DNA of 64,000 nucleotides from Methanobrevibacter ruminantium (GCA_004553595.1 SFKZ01000001.1:186001-250000); one strand, 5' to 3'. Shown: positions 8,266 to 17,843, counted from the stretch's first letter. Program-made: numbers and translations. The notes: generated by a model from the letters alone, not told the origin.

Positions 8266-9296
8266 TGAAACACCTGAATTTAATTATATTATATTATTTT
8301 TTTTAAGAATTTTCTAATTGTTATATTATATTTTGATTAGATTAAATTTAAAGATTTTTATTATAGAAATAAATTGAAAAAAAGCGAACCGATTAAAATA
8401 GATTAATAGCTAAAGAAAGATTAAGACTAAAATATACGAATAAAAAGATCTGTGTTTAGAAAACCCATTTTTAATTATGATAGTAAAAGGTTTTTCTTTA
8501 TAAACATATATCTTAGGAAAAATAATATAGTTCGATAGTTTTAATAAATTTTTTTAATTATATAGTTTTAGGGTAATTTAATCTTAAGTCTTTAGCTAAA
8601 AATCTATATAAAGTATAATTGAATAAATATCCATTATACTTTATGTATTATATGTTGCTTATTTCATATAAATTTTTTTAATTATTAATTGACAACAATA
8701 TCAAAACTAGCATAAAAATATCAATTTTAAAAAAATAATAGGTAAAAAAAGATTCAATCAAGCTTTTTTTAAAAGAGCAGCAAAAAATGCTGCCCTTAAC
8801 ATGATTTGATAACTAAAGTGATATGTTTTCTAATTCGGATATTAGATTATATCACAAGATATGATTTATAGAAAGTGCCTAAAGTATTTTATGATAATTG
8901 GTTAAAAATAGAAAAGAATAAAATAAGATTATTAGCATAATAAAAAGTCAATTATATTCATATATTTTAGTTTTATCCATTCCATATTGTTAATTTCATT
9001 GTGATGCTTTAAAATTTCTTTAAATGAAAATGGATAAATGTTTAATTCCACATAGCGACCGGACAGATATGTGGCAAACTCTCCGGACAATAATTTTGAG
9101 TTTAATCCAGTAAGGTATTGTCATGATTTTCTTTTGCAAAGTAAGAATTCAGTTAAATGAAAAGCAAATAATAAAACCAATTTTGTTTTCAGTTAAATGA
9201 AAAGTATTAAAATTATAAATAGAGTTCATGCCAACGAAAGTTAAAATATGAAATTTTACAGCCTCATAAAAAAAAAAATAAAAATTGATTAAAACT
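8266..9296. other. 1-kb gene-free stretch
   Basis: No convincing coding frame is present on either strand. The DNA is very AT-rich. It contains an imperfect hairpin with GCAGC/GCTGC arms at 8777-8793, a pseudoknot-like arrangement at 9048-9086, and two copies of TTCAGTTAAATGAAAAG at about 9138-9154 and 9189-9205. It separates core genes from an accessory block and may be decayed gene sequence. Confidence 0.6.
9048..9086 (+). other. H-type pseudoknot-like fold
   Basis: CCACATA (9048-9054) pairs with TATGTGG (9068-9074). The loop of that stem holds CCGGA (9059-9063), which can pair with TCCGG (9082-9086) just downstream. These are the only GC-rich segments in the surrounding kilobase. Both strands can form the fold, so the transcribed strand is unknown. 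Confidence 0.35.
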
Positions 9297-10478
9297 TTAA
9301 TAGGGATAATCCCCTTTTTCTTCATATTCCTTTTTTAACCATGCCTTGAATATAGAATCATAAATTTGATATTTCTCATTATTCAATTCTATTAATATTT
9401 TATTCTGTAAAGTTTTTAATGATGCTCCAATAGCTCCGCTTTTCACACCTAATTTATTTGCTATATCAATTCTCCTTAATGGTTCTTCAACAAGAGCCAC
9501 AATAATTCTTTGTTCCTGTTTAGTTAATTTATACCATTCATTAGTAAGATGAACCAATAAGTAAGGCAAGGATTTTTTAAATTCCGAAATTATTTTTTCT
9601 TCATTCAATTCTTCATTAGGCGGCAAGAGTCTAGCAAAGCTATTGATGTAATAAGGAATTCCATTTGTGCATTTATAAAATCTTTTAAATCCATCATCCG
9701 TGAATTCAAGATAATCCGCTTTTTCAGTCAGGTAATCTTTTGTTGTTTCATATGAGAATGTTTTGATTTCATAATTGAGGATTCTACCCCCAAAAGCGCC
9801 TTTTTGACCAGCGATGTCTGATATCAGTTCATCTTTAACGCTCATGCTTCCTGAGAAAATATAACCAATATTTTTTTGTGATTGGATAACGCTTCTAATA
9901 TACCATAAAAAGCCATTTACATCTTCATCAAGCTGCTTTAGGATTTGAAATTCATCCATAAATATTAAAATGCCACTAATATGCTCTTTGCAATCATCAT
10001 ATATCTGTTGAGGCAAATCCATCACAAAACTTGTAAATTTAGTATAATCTTCTTCTGTTTTAAGAATAGGAATTGGGATTTTGCCTACTGACTCTATTTT
10101 GTCCATTATGAAATTGCGAGTTTTAAAATACTTCAGAATTTTTGCATCAATTGTAATAATGTTTGATTCATCACATGCCTTTATAATGGATTCGTAAAAT
10201 AATCTCATAAAGCAAAAACGATCAAGCTTATCTTTTTTAAATTTATCCATTGCGGATAAATCCATATAGACAACCAAATATTCGTTTTGAAAGTCTTTTT
10301 TTAATTTTTTCATTAATGCAGTTTTTCCAACACCCCTAATGCCTGTAAGCAGTATTGTTGGTGTTGAACCTTTTTTAGCTAGTTCTAGATTATCAGAGAT
10401 GAATGAAATTTCATCTACCCTATTGAAAAACTGTGAGTCATCTAAATCATTATCATTTCCTAATGGTAAACTTGCCAT
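9297..10478 (-). CDS. archaeal AAA-type ATPase with C-terminal winged helix
   Basis: The 393-residue protein belongs to the broad archaeal ATPase family (PF01637-like). Walker A is LLTGIRGVGKTALM (about residues 43-56), Walker B is ILIFMDEF near 170, and a sensor-like FSGS follows. The C terminus reads like a winged helix (RRIDIANKLGVKSGAIGASL, about 340-360). Proteins of this type are abundant in methanogens, often single and mobile-looking, and the substrate is unknown. Two palindromes and a TATA box lie just upstream, which suggests tight control, possibly by its own DNA-binding domain. Confidence 0.8.
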   Translation of the reverse strand: MASLPLGNDNDLDDSQFFNRVDEISFISDNLELAKKGSTPTILLTGIRGVGKTALMKKLKKDFQNEYLVVYMDLSAMDKFKKDKLDRFCFMRLFYESIIKACDESNIITIDAKILKYFKTRNFIMDKIESVGKIPIPILKTEEDYTKFTSFVMDLPQQIYDDCKEHISGILIFMDEFQILKQLDEDVNGFLWYIRSVIQSQKNIGYIFSGSMSVKDELISDIAGQKGAFGGRILNYEIKTFSYETTKDYLTEKADYLEFTDDGFKRFYKCTNGIPYYINSFARLLPPNEELNEEKIISEFKKSLPYLLVHLTNEWYKLTKQEQRIIVALVEEPLRRIDIANKLGVKSGAIGASLKTLQNKILIELNNEKYQIYDSIFKAWLKKEYEEKGDYPY

Positions 10479-10515
10479 AAATATTCACCCAAATTAGTTA
10501 ATATTTTGTTAAACA

Positions 10516-10588
10516 ATATATATAAATGTAATGGAAATTACATTATAATGAAAAAAACACACTTGCCATTATGTAATGGAAATTACAT
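10516..10588 (-). promoter_or_regulatory. TATA box with duplicated palindromic operator
   Basis: Read toward the ATPase gene, the TATA tract TTTATATATAT (10516-10526) directly follows the palindrome ATGTAATTTCCATTACAT. The same 18-bp palindrome occurs twice (10526-10543 and 10571-10588), exactly 45 bp apart, and each copy is followed on the + strand by a repeated ATGAAAAAAACACAC. A half-site (CATTACATT) lies at about 10612-10620. Overlap with the TATA/BRE zone implies repression of the ATPase gene. Confidence 0.6.
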
Positions 10589-10750
10589 CATGATGAAAAA
10601 AACACACAAAACATTACATTAAAAAAAATAAATTATCCACTTATTTTCAGTGAATTTTATTTCATAAGTAAAGAAGCAACCCAGTTTAATCAATTGACAA
10701 CCAAATTTATCACTTCATTTATTTGAAGTTGAAAGTCATTCCTCATTTTT

Positions 10751-11263
10751 TTATAGCACTTCATAAGCAAGCCCATCGATTTCAACGATTATCACTCCAG
10801 GATAATCCTTGACTTCAGCTTTCATTTTCTTTTTTGCAGCGTTAAAAACAGATCGGTAATAGGAGCTGTCATCATCAATTGTTATCAAGGAAGACAGTAT
10901 GGTTGTAACTGCAGCCATCCCTAATGGAGCAAGAATTATTGCAGGGCCTTGGATTTCTATTCCAAACAATGGTGCGAATTCCTCAAGGAGAAAACCGTTT
11001 AGTATCAATGTTCCAAATCCGAAGGTCAAAACTAAAAACGGCATTGCTATTCTTGTTAGTATAGGCCAGAGGATTGCATTTAACAAACCTATGAATAGTA
11101 CTAAAAGGAGTATGTCATCAAATGAACTGAGCTTGATTCCCAAACCTAAAAAACCTATTAGGTAAATTCCCAGGATGTTTCCGATAAATACCATTAGACT
11201 TCTCCTAAAACTTCTTCTTGGGGTTTGCTTTTGGTTGATAATTTCCATTGATCCGGCCGTCAT
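10751..11263 (-). CDS. truncated membrane protein, N-terminal domain of a membrane phosphodiesterase paralogue
   Basis: The 170 residues hold about four hydrophobic spans of the phage-holin-4/YvlD-like type and clearly match the first third of the 760-residue protein at 30297. Shared blocks are NAILWPxL, LTFGFGTLILNG, and IDDDSSYYRSVF against IDDDDSYYHNIL. It ends GVIIVEIDGLAYEVL, exactly where the larger paralogue enters its phosphodiesterase domain (FIFLEIDGLSHHTL). So it is a paralogue cut off ten residues into the catalytic domain. It may still make a membrane protein. A second possible start lies 15 bp inside. Confidence 0.7.
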   Translation of the reverse strand: MTAGSMEIINQKQTPRRSFRRSLMVFIGNILGIYLIGFLGLGIKLSSFDDILLLVLFIGLLNAILWPILTRIAMPFLVLTFGFGTLILNGFLLEEFAPLFGIEIQGPAIILAPLGMAAVTTILSSLITIDDDSSYYRSVFNAAKKKMKAEVKDYPGVIIVEIDGLAYEVL

Positions 11264-11604
11264 TTATTTTAAATATTTTTCATTAGAAAACAAATTATAT
11301 AAGAATATATTGGTTAAGTAAAGTATTTAAAATATAAGGAAATTAGATAAAAAAGAAGTTTTTTATACATGTTGTAGATTAAAAATAATAATTTTTAATT
11401 TAGACTTAATTAAATTGAATTTAGCTTCTTTTAGAATAGATTTTTATATTATTTCTATTATTTAAACAACTGTAAATTTAATTAAAATATATCTAATTTT
11501 TAATCGATTTTTAAAAAAATAATTCGTTTAAAATAAAACGTTCCAAATATAGTTATGTATAGTAAACCCAATTAAATTATGTAAAATATTAAGAGGGGGA
11601 AACC
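11264..11604. other. intergenic promoter region
   Basis: AT-rich sequence lies between divergent genes. The right end carries a strong AGAGGGGG ribosome binding site for the gene at 11605. No gene or strong repeat was seen apart from a weak inverted repeat, AAAAAAGAAG...TTTTTT, near 11350. Confidence 0.5.
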
Positions 11605-13494
11605 ATGGTTTACTATAAAGGAAATAATAGAAAAAATACAAATGATTCCGAAAAAACTACAATCACCTTTGAATCTATGCTAAAAAAACGATGCTGTTAT
11701 GCTGATTCAATAGCTAATTTTGATAAAACAAATGAAAAAGACTTTATGCAGATAATCAGGACAAATTTTAAAGAAGAACATGTATTAAAATTGGAGCCTG
11801 AGCAAATATATGCATGGTTAGACTCATATAGGGTTATGGAAAAAATTTCTCTTGATCCTAATATTAATATTATTTTTGAATTTGTCCTTCCCTATGAAGG
11901 CGGAAGAAGGCCTGATGTTATTTTATTATCAAAAGAACTCGTCATAGTCTTAGAATTTAAAATGAAAAACAGAATAAAAGAAGAGGATATTGACCAAGTT
12001 TCTGCTTATGCAAGAGATCTAAGGGAATACCATTATGAAACAAGAGATAAAAAAGTTATTCCAATTCTTGTTTTAACAAAAACTACAAATTTAAATGAAG
12101 AAATAAACAATGTAATCTGCATTTCAGATGACCTGCTCCAAAATACATTAGATAAAATTTATACTGAAAATATTAATCCAACACCATTGGATATATGGAT
12201 AAATTCTAAATACGAGCCATTGCCTACTATTGTCGATGCAGCTAGAACATTTATGAAAAATGAAGAGCTTCCAAATATTCGAAGAGTAAACAGTACCTGC
12301 ATTCCACAAACATTGGAAAACTTAAAAGAGCTTACTGATTATGCAAGAGAAAATAAAAAGCATGCAATAGCTTTCGTTACAGGGGTTCCAGGTTCTGGAA
12401 AAACCTATTTGGGCCTTCAATATGTATATGAAATAGAAAAAGTAAACTCTGTTTACTTATCCGGAAATGGGCCTCTTGTCGATGTCTTGACAGATGCTTT
12501 AAAAAGTAGAGTTTTTGTAAGAAGCTTACATACAATTATTGATGAGTATTTACGTAGCGGAGCATATGACTTTAAAACTAATGTAATCGTATTCGATGAA
12601 GGACAACGTGCTTGGGATAATAAACAAATGGAAAATAAACATAAAGGAAAGCTATCAGAACCTGAAGTAATGATAAAACTTTGCGAAGAACGTTTAGACT
12701 GGTGCGTTCTCTTGATATTAGTAGGTGAAGGACAAGAAATAAACACTGGAGAAAATTCAGGAATTAAATTGTGGAATAAGGCAATAAATAATGGAACAAA
12801 AGATTGGGATATTATATGTCCACCTAATTTATACTCTTATTTTGAAAATGAATCCTTAATTGACAATATAGATAACTCAAGCTTCAATCTAACTATTTCA
12901 CTGCGTTCCCATCTATCAGGAACAGTCAGTCAATTCGTAAATTATTTCATTGATGGGGATTTGGAAAATGCATCAAAGCTATCGGATAGTATTTTTGATG
13001 AAGGATACAGTATGTATTGCACAAGAGATCTTGAATCTGCTAAATCTTACTGCAAAGAGAGATATGAAGAAGAACCTAATAAAAAATATGGCCTAATAGC
13101 ATCCTCAAAAAGCAGAATACTTCCTAAATATGGAATGGACAACAGGTTTGAAGCAACAAGGATAAATTATGGAAAATGGTTTAATAACCCATCAGATGAT
13201 CCAAAATCATGTTGTGCACTCAATAAAGTTGTGACAGAATTTGGAGTGCAAGGATTAGAATTAGATATGCCAATAATTGGATGGGAAATGGATATGCTTT
13301 GGACTGGAAATGAATGGAAGAAGTATATACTAAAAGAGGATGAAGATAGTGAAAGAAATACCTACAGAAGGAATACATACAGAGTGCTGCTTACAAGAGG
13401 TAGAGATGGATTTATAGTATTTGTACCTAATGACAGTAAATTAGACCCTGTTTATGAAATTCTAAAAGAAGTTGGTATAAAGGAATTAAATTGA
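11605..13494 (+). CDS. PD-(D/E)XK nuclease fused to DUF2075 superfamily 1 helicase domain
   Basis: The 629 residues have two parts. Residues about 85-160 form a nuclease-like core: RRPDVILL then IVLEFKMK gives D104, E117 and K119, with a trailing QVSAYARDL helix. Residues about 250-629 are a DUF2075/Schlafen-3-like helicase: Walker A FVTGVPGSGKTYLG (258-271), Walker B VIVFDEGQRAW (328-338), and a closing YRVLLTRGRDGFIVFVP motif VI. The role is probably nucleic-acid processing in defence, inferred from domains and neighbours. It ends 7 bp from the converging helicase gene. Confidence 0.82.
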   Translation: MVYYKGNNRKNTNDSEKTTITFESMLKKRCCYADSIANFDKTNEKDFMQIIRTNFKEEHVLKLEPEQIYAWLDSYRVMEKISLDPNINIIFEFVLPYEGGRRPDVILLSKELVIVLEFKMKNRIKEEDIDQVSAYARDLREYHYETRDKKVIPILVLTKTTNLNEEINNVICISDDLLQNTLDKIYTENINPTPLDIWINSKYEPLPTIVDAARTFMKNEELPNIRRVNSTCIPQTLENLKELTDYARENKKHAIAFVTGVPGSGKTYLGLQYVYEIEKVNSVYLSGNGPLVDVLTDALKSRVFVRSLHTIIDEYLRSGAYDFKTNVIVFDEGQRAWDNKQMENKHKGKLSEPEVMIKLCEERLDWCVLLILVGEGQEINTGENSGIKLWNKAINNGTKDWDIICPPNLYSYFENESLIDNIDNSSFNLTISLRSHLSGTVSQFVNYFIDGDLENASKLSDSIFDEGYSMYCTRDLESAKSYCKERYEEEPNKKYGLIASSKSRILPKYGMDNRFEATRINYGKWFNNPSDDPKSCCALNKVVTEFGVQGLELDMPIIGWEMDMLWTGNEWKKYILKEDEDSERNTYRRNTYRVLLTRGRDGFIVFVPNDSKLDPVYEILKEVGIKELN

Positions 13495-13501
13495 TGAAGG
13501 T

Positions 13502-16471
13502 CTACTCTTCATCCAATTTATCCATAAAATAATTATAAATCTCTTCCTTACATATGTGAGCTAATTTATACTTAAAGTTAACAATAGGCAACTTATTTCC
13601 ATGATCATCATCGATAGTAGTTTCCTCATGATCCATAGGATATGCCTGACCAATATAATAGAAGTCCTTACCTTCCCCATCACTGTGTTTAACGAACATA
13701 TGAATTTCAGTTTTTTCATCCAAAATTCTTTTAACTTCAGGACTATCTAATCTAACCCTACTTCTTGTCATCCAGCTAAAGATATCTCTAGAGATAAATT
13801 CATCCTGATATTTAGTGCTGCTTGAAATATCCTCTTCTTTTTCATAAGTGACAAAAATAGGACAAGTATTGTGTTTTACTCTATATCCATACATTGTAGA
13901 ACTGTCATCATGTGGCCAATTCAATAATCTACAAGCATCTTTTCTTGAATATTTAGCATATAAAGTCAAATTATGGCCGTCTGTAAATTTATGATTGTTT
14001 TCATATTTACTTAAAGCATAATCAATCAAGTCATTAACGTGACGATAAAAAATAGAATTTGATAAAAACTGTTTAAATTTATCAGAAATCTCAAATCTTT
14101 CTTCTAATCTATTAGACAAATCAAATTTAGCAAAATTATTTCCACTATCATCTATAAATGTTAAAGGAATATCTAAATTGAAAAATTCAATACCTGCATA
14201 TTTCTCTTGATCTTTAGTGATGAAGAAATCCAAATTGAATATATTAAAGGAACTTTCAATGGATTTAAAATCATCTGCAATATCATAACCCTTAAGGCAT
14301 TCTTCTAGTTTTCTTATAGTGAAGAACTTGTTATAAATAAGCAATTTCAAAATTAAAAGTTCATGAGGCCTTTTACCATCAGAGAATACATCTGTAATGA
14401 ATTTCAAATATCTGATTTCTTCTGTGCTTAATTCATCTTTATATTCCTTTTCTACCTTTTTCAAGAAATTATGATATGTATCAAAACTATTGTGACTTAA
14501 AATTAAAGATGGATCAAGTTCACCGTTTTCATAGAAATCGCATAAATAAGGAATTCTTCCAAGCCTAAATTTAAGGTTTTCATAAGCTTCTTTAAATAAA
14601 GGAATTCTGGAAAAGTTTGTATTGTTAATAGCTTCATAGATTCTCTTTTTGGATATGCTATCAAAGCTAATGGAGGATTGTCCGGGAATAATCTTGGATC
14701 CTTCCATTAGGTATCTGCGAATATTATCCTTATCATAGGTTCTGTCCCCGGATAAAGCAATTGGAATCAGGAAATTGTTCTTGTAATTTCCAATGAAATC
14801 AATTATAACAACATATTCCTTGTTTTTAAATTTACGTAACCCTCTTCCTAATTGCTGAATGAAAATAATTGAAGATTGAGTAGGTCTAACAAGCAACACT
14901 TGATTGACTTCTGGAATGTCTACTCCTTCATTAAAAATATCTACAGTGAAAATATATTCAATTGGATCCCTTGCATCATCACTTGTCAGCCTATAAATAG
15001 CTTCTTCTCTTTCATCTTGACTATTGTCACCGCTTAAAAATACTGAATCATGGCCTCTTTGTGTAAACGCATCCGCCAATTCTCTTGCTTCTCTTTTAGT
15101 GCTGCAGAATACAAGGGCTTTGCACCTGTCTCCAGTATGGCCGTAATATTCAGACTTTTCAAGTAAGTAATTTACACGTTCATTGGATACCAAATATCTG
15201 AAATCACTTTCATCATCCAAGACTTCACCGTTTACAGTTAAATCACTTATTCCAAAGTAATGGAAAGGACATAATAAATCCTCTTTCAAAGCATCCTGAA
15301 GCCTGATGTCAAGGGGCACATTATAATCAAACAATTCATAAATGTTCTCACCATCTGTTCTATCAGGTGAAGCTGTCATTCCAAGCCAGAATTGAGGTTT
15401 AAAATAGTTCAATAGCTTTTTATAACTGAAAGCTCCCGCCTTATGAACTTCATCTATGACAATGAAATCAAATTCATCTTGATCAAATTTTGTATAGACA
15501 TCATCCTTAGACATGGTTTGTACAGTTGAGAACAAATAATCCTTTTCATATTCCTTTGAATTACCTGAAAGAAGGCCAAATTTATCATCTTCACCATTGA
15601 AAACTCTTTTAAATGATTTTATGGCCTGATTTAAAATCTGTTCCCTGTGAACTATGAATAAGAATTTCCTTGGGGCAAAATCCTTTACAGCAAATGCTGC
15701 TGCATAAGTCTTTCCAGTACCAGTAGCTGATACAAGAAGAGCCCTGTCTTGCCCATTTAAAACTAGAGTTCTAAGTTCTTTCAAAAAGTCTCTCTGCATG
15801 GAATTTGGTGCTAACTCTTCTTCTGTCTCTTCTTTGATTTCCTTATAATCTCTATTGAAATCTCTAAAGTTCTTTTTATAATTATAAATATTTTCATATT
15901 CCACTATGATATCATCTATATTTGAAGATTTTTTCCATAGATCATCAAATTCTTCAATTAAACTTTTTAAAATTTCTCCATCGTAGAGGGAAGAAAATCC
16001 AATGTTCCATTCCTTATTGATTGTTAAAGCATTTAAAGTAAGGTTAGAACTACCTACAATGGCCTTATAAATATCATTATTCTTAAAAATATATCCTTTA
16101 GTATGAAAACCATCAGTCTCATCCGTTTCATACAATTTTATTTCAATATTTGATAAATCATTGAGCTTTCTTAAAGCTTCAGGCTCTGTAAAAAATAAAT
16201 AGTCAGTAGTGATAATTTTTCCTTTAACTCCTTTTTTCTCAAGCTCCTTTAGATCTTGTAAAAGTGGAGTAAGGCCTCCCATGGTGATAAATGCAACACT
16301 AATATAGAACTCTTCACAGTTGTTTAATTCATCTTTAATTGAATTCAAGACCTTATGGCCCTTACCGTTAACCAATAGTCTTGGCCTATATTCTGAAGAG
16401 GACTCATAATCTCCATTGATAAAAGCAGTCTCTGCCCCTTCCAAGATGATTTTATCTATATCTTTGTTCAT
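13502..16471 (-). CDS. PLD-like nuclease / SF2 helicase / DUF3427 protein
   Basis: A 989-residue modular protein. Residues about 40-170 are a phospholipase-D-type nuclease domain with HTKGYIF (His-x-Lys) and GSSNLT. Next comes an SF2 helicase with Walker A VSATGTGKTYAA (about 250), VIDEVHKAG (DEVH box), MTASPDRTDG and QQLGRGLRK (motif VI). Residues from about 700 match DUF3427. Such proteins are widespread in accessory regions and often sit beside NUDIX hydrolases. The ATG at 16471 follows GGTGTG; an in-frame GTG lies two codons earlier. It is co-transcribed with the NUDIX gene 15 bp upstream. Confidence 0.85.
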   Translation of the reverse strand: MNKDIDKIILEGAETAFINGDYESSSEYRPRLLVNGKGHKVLNSIKDELNNCEEFYISVAFITMGGLTPLLQDLKELEKKGVKGKIITTDYLFFTEPEALRKLNDLSNIEIKLYETDETDGFHTKGYIFKNNDIYKAIVGSSNLTLNALTINKEWNIGFSSLYDGEILKSLIEEFDDLWKKSSNIDDIIVEYENIYNYKKNFRDFNRDYKEIKEETEEELAPNSMQRDFLKELRTLVLNGQDRALLVSATGTGKTYAAAFAVKDFAPRKFLFIVHREQILNQAIKSFKRVFNGEDDKFGLLSGNSKEYEKDYLFSTVQTMSKDDVYTKFDQDEFDFIVIDEVHKAGAFSYKKLLNYFKPQFWLGMTASPDRTDGENIYELFDYNVPLDIRLQDALKEDLLCPFHYFGISDLTVNGEVLDDESDFRYLVSNERVNYLLEKSEYYGHTGDRCKALVFCSTKREARELADAFTQRGHDSVFLSGDNSQDEREEAIYRLTSDDARDPIEYIFTVDIFNEGVDIPEVNQVLLVRPTQSSIIFIQQLGRGLRKFKNKEYVVIIDFIGNYKNNFLIPIALSGDRTYDKDNIRRYLMEGSKIIPGQSSISFDSISKKRIYEAINNTNFSRIPLFKEAYENLKFRLGRIPYLCDFYENGELDPSLILSHNSFDTYHNFLKKVEKEYKDELSTEEIRYLKFITDVFSDGKRPHELLILKLLIYNKFFTIRKLEECLKGYDIADDFKSIESSFNIFNLDFFITKDQEKYAGIEFFNLDIPLTFIDDSGNNFAKFDLSNRLEERFEISDKFKQFLSNSIFYRHVNDLIDYALSKYENNHKFTDGHNLTLYAKYSRKDACRLLNWPHDDSSTMYGYRVKHNTCPIFVTYEKEEDISSSTKYQDEFISRDIFSWMTRSRVRLDSPEVKRILDEKTEIHMFVKHSDGEGKDFYYIGQAYPMDHEETTIDDDHGNKLPIVNFKYKLAHICKEEIYNYFMDKLDEE

Positions 16472-16486
16472 TTGCACACCAAAAAA

Positions 16487-16876
16487 TTAGAAAGTTAATG
16501 ATTCTTTAATGTAATTTACGGCCTTAATGTCAGCTTGAATCCATTCCACTGAATCAAGCTCATCTAAAGATAGCCATCTAGCTCCCATGTGTTCCAATAG
16601 CTCAATATCGCTTTCTAAAACACATTCAAAGCAAGACATGTAAAGGTAAAAATTAGGGTATTGCCATTCTAGATCTAAGGCAAATTTTTCAACTAGGATA
16701 TCAGCATTTAATTCTTCCTTTATTTCACGAACTAAAGCTTCTTCCTTGGTCTCACCCTCTTCTATCTTGCCGCCAGGAAATTCCCAAAGACCTTCAAATT
16801 CTCCGTATCCTCTTTGGGTAGCTAATATTTTATTGTCTTTTTTTATAATAGCGGCAACGACAAAAAGCTCTTTCAT
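16487..16876 (-). CDS. NUDIX hydrolase, MutT-like dNTP pyrophosphohydrolase
   Basis: The 129 residues contain a full Nudix box: GGKIEEGETKEEALVREIKEEL at about residues 35-56 fits the G-x5-E-x7-REUxEExGU pattern. The start ATQRGYGEFEGLWEFPGG is typical of 8-oxo-dGTP or 5-methyl-dCTP type pyrophosphohydrolases. A GAGGTT ribosome binding site precedes the ATG. It is the first gene of an operon with the PLD-helicase-DUF3427 gene. That fixed pairing suggests that it clears a modified nucleotide or signal connected with that helicase, which is inference. Confidence 0.88.
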   Translation of the reverse strand: MKELFVVAAIIKKDNKILATQRGYGEFEGLWEFPGGKIEEGETKEEALVREIKEELNADILVEKFALDLEWQYPNFYLYMSCFECVLESDIELLEHMGARWLSLDELDSVEWIQADIKAVNYIKESLTF

Positions 16877-16981
16877 TAAATAACCTCAATTACATTATAA
16901 AATATAATATAAAATTAATTGAATATAAAATTTTGTAAAAAAAGATTGTAAAAAAAATAAAAAAAGAGAATAAGAATTAAC

Positions 16982-17422
16982 TTATTCTAAAGAATTAATA
17001 ACCTGATAAGCAGGACTATCTTCAGCTGCTGGAAGCTCTTCACTTGCAGGCATTCCTTCAGCAACTACAATAGGTTTTCCACCATCACTGCAAGTATAGA
17101 AATATCCTTGAGTGTCTTCAAGTTTGTAAGTGGATTGACTTACATCAAAGTTGCCTACTTTCAAGTCCTGTTCATCACTGAACTGGCATCCAGCAGTTTC
17201 AAGCATTGCCTTGAATAAGCTAATATCACTATCTGAATCCAGCTGATAAACAAGAACAGTATGATTCTCATCCAATTCCATTCCAACAGAAACGTCATCC
17301 TTGTCAACAACTTGATATCCATCTGGAATATCAAAGGTATAGTCTCCCACTGATTCATAGTCATCAGCAGCTGCAACACCAACTGCCAAAATCAGAACCA
17401 GAATCCCTATAACAATATTCAA
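16982..17422 (-). CDS. small secreted protein, family member 1 (damaged signal peptide)
   Basis: This 146-codon frame, from a TTG, matches the intact paralogue at 19229: DDYESVGDYTFDIPDGYQV against DDYASLGDYTFDIPDGYQV. The two conserved Cys sit in GCQF and YTCSDGG. The paralogue's start region aligns in a different frame here (GTG AGA TTT GAA TAT...), so the original signal peptide start seems to have suffered a small indel. The TTG-initiated version still yields a hydrophobic leader (IVIGILVLILAVGVAA). It may be secreted or a young pseudogene. The function is unknown. Confidence 0.6.
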   Translation of the reverse strand: MNIVIGILVLILAVGVAAADDYESVGDYTFDIPDGYQVVDKDDVSVGMELDENHTVLVYQLDSDSDISLFKAMLETAGCQFSDEQDLKVGNFDVSQSTYKLEDTQGYFYTCSDGGKPIVVAEGMPASEELPAAEDSPAYQVINSLE

Positions 17423-17838
17423 ATCTCACTATAAAAGACCTTTTATTTAAATCTGCACTATCAATACATTCTCACTTGTATACCCCTCAAGCTCTAAATC
17501 ATATCTTAAAATTGATCACTGCCCTTAAAGATATAGATAAGTGCAATTGTCTAACTTGTACTGAAATCTCCTTATGCGAAATTTAGAGCTGATGCTAATC
17601 CACATAAAACCATACATAAATTTCTCTCCTAATTTTACTTATTTTTAACTGTTTCATTATAATTTCACATTTTAATTAGAATATTGACTTTAAATTTTAG
17701 AAAAGCTTTATATAACATCTTAAACAGATTATTTTTAAAAATAAATAAAAAATATAACTTAAAAATTTTTTACTTATAAGTAAAAAAATCTAATTTTTAA
17801 AAGTTTTTTACCTACAAGTAAAAAAAAAAACTTTTTAA
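17423..17838. other. intergenic region with palindromes and direct repeat 1
   Basis: No gene was recognised. An 83-bp direct repeat copy lies at 17606-17688. Two inverted repeats follow: TTTTTTACTTATAAGTAAAAAA at about 17766-17787 and AAAAGTTTTTTAC...GTAAAAAAAAAAACTTTTT at about 17799-17836. The second one ends where homology to the DUF4143 remnant begins. Confidence 0.5.
17606..17688. repeat. 83-bp imperfect direct repeat, copy 1
   Basis: It starts AAAACCATACATAAATTT and ends AGAATATTGAC. It matches 18442-18525 at roughly 80-85% by eye. The two copies bracket the DUF4143 remnant. Confidence 0.65.
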
Positions 17839-17843
17839 ATAGA

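Noticed and set aside
8777..8793. GCAGC/GCTGC hairpin as a terminator
   Set aside because: No gene ends close by on either strand and no good T-run follows; kept only as a note in the gene-free stretch.
9138..9205. Two TTCAGTTAAATGAAAAG repeats with a 34-bp gap, like a minimal CRISPR
   Set aside because: The repeat is only 17 bp, AT-rich and present twice; no cas genes or further units are near.
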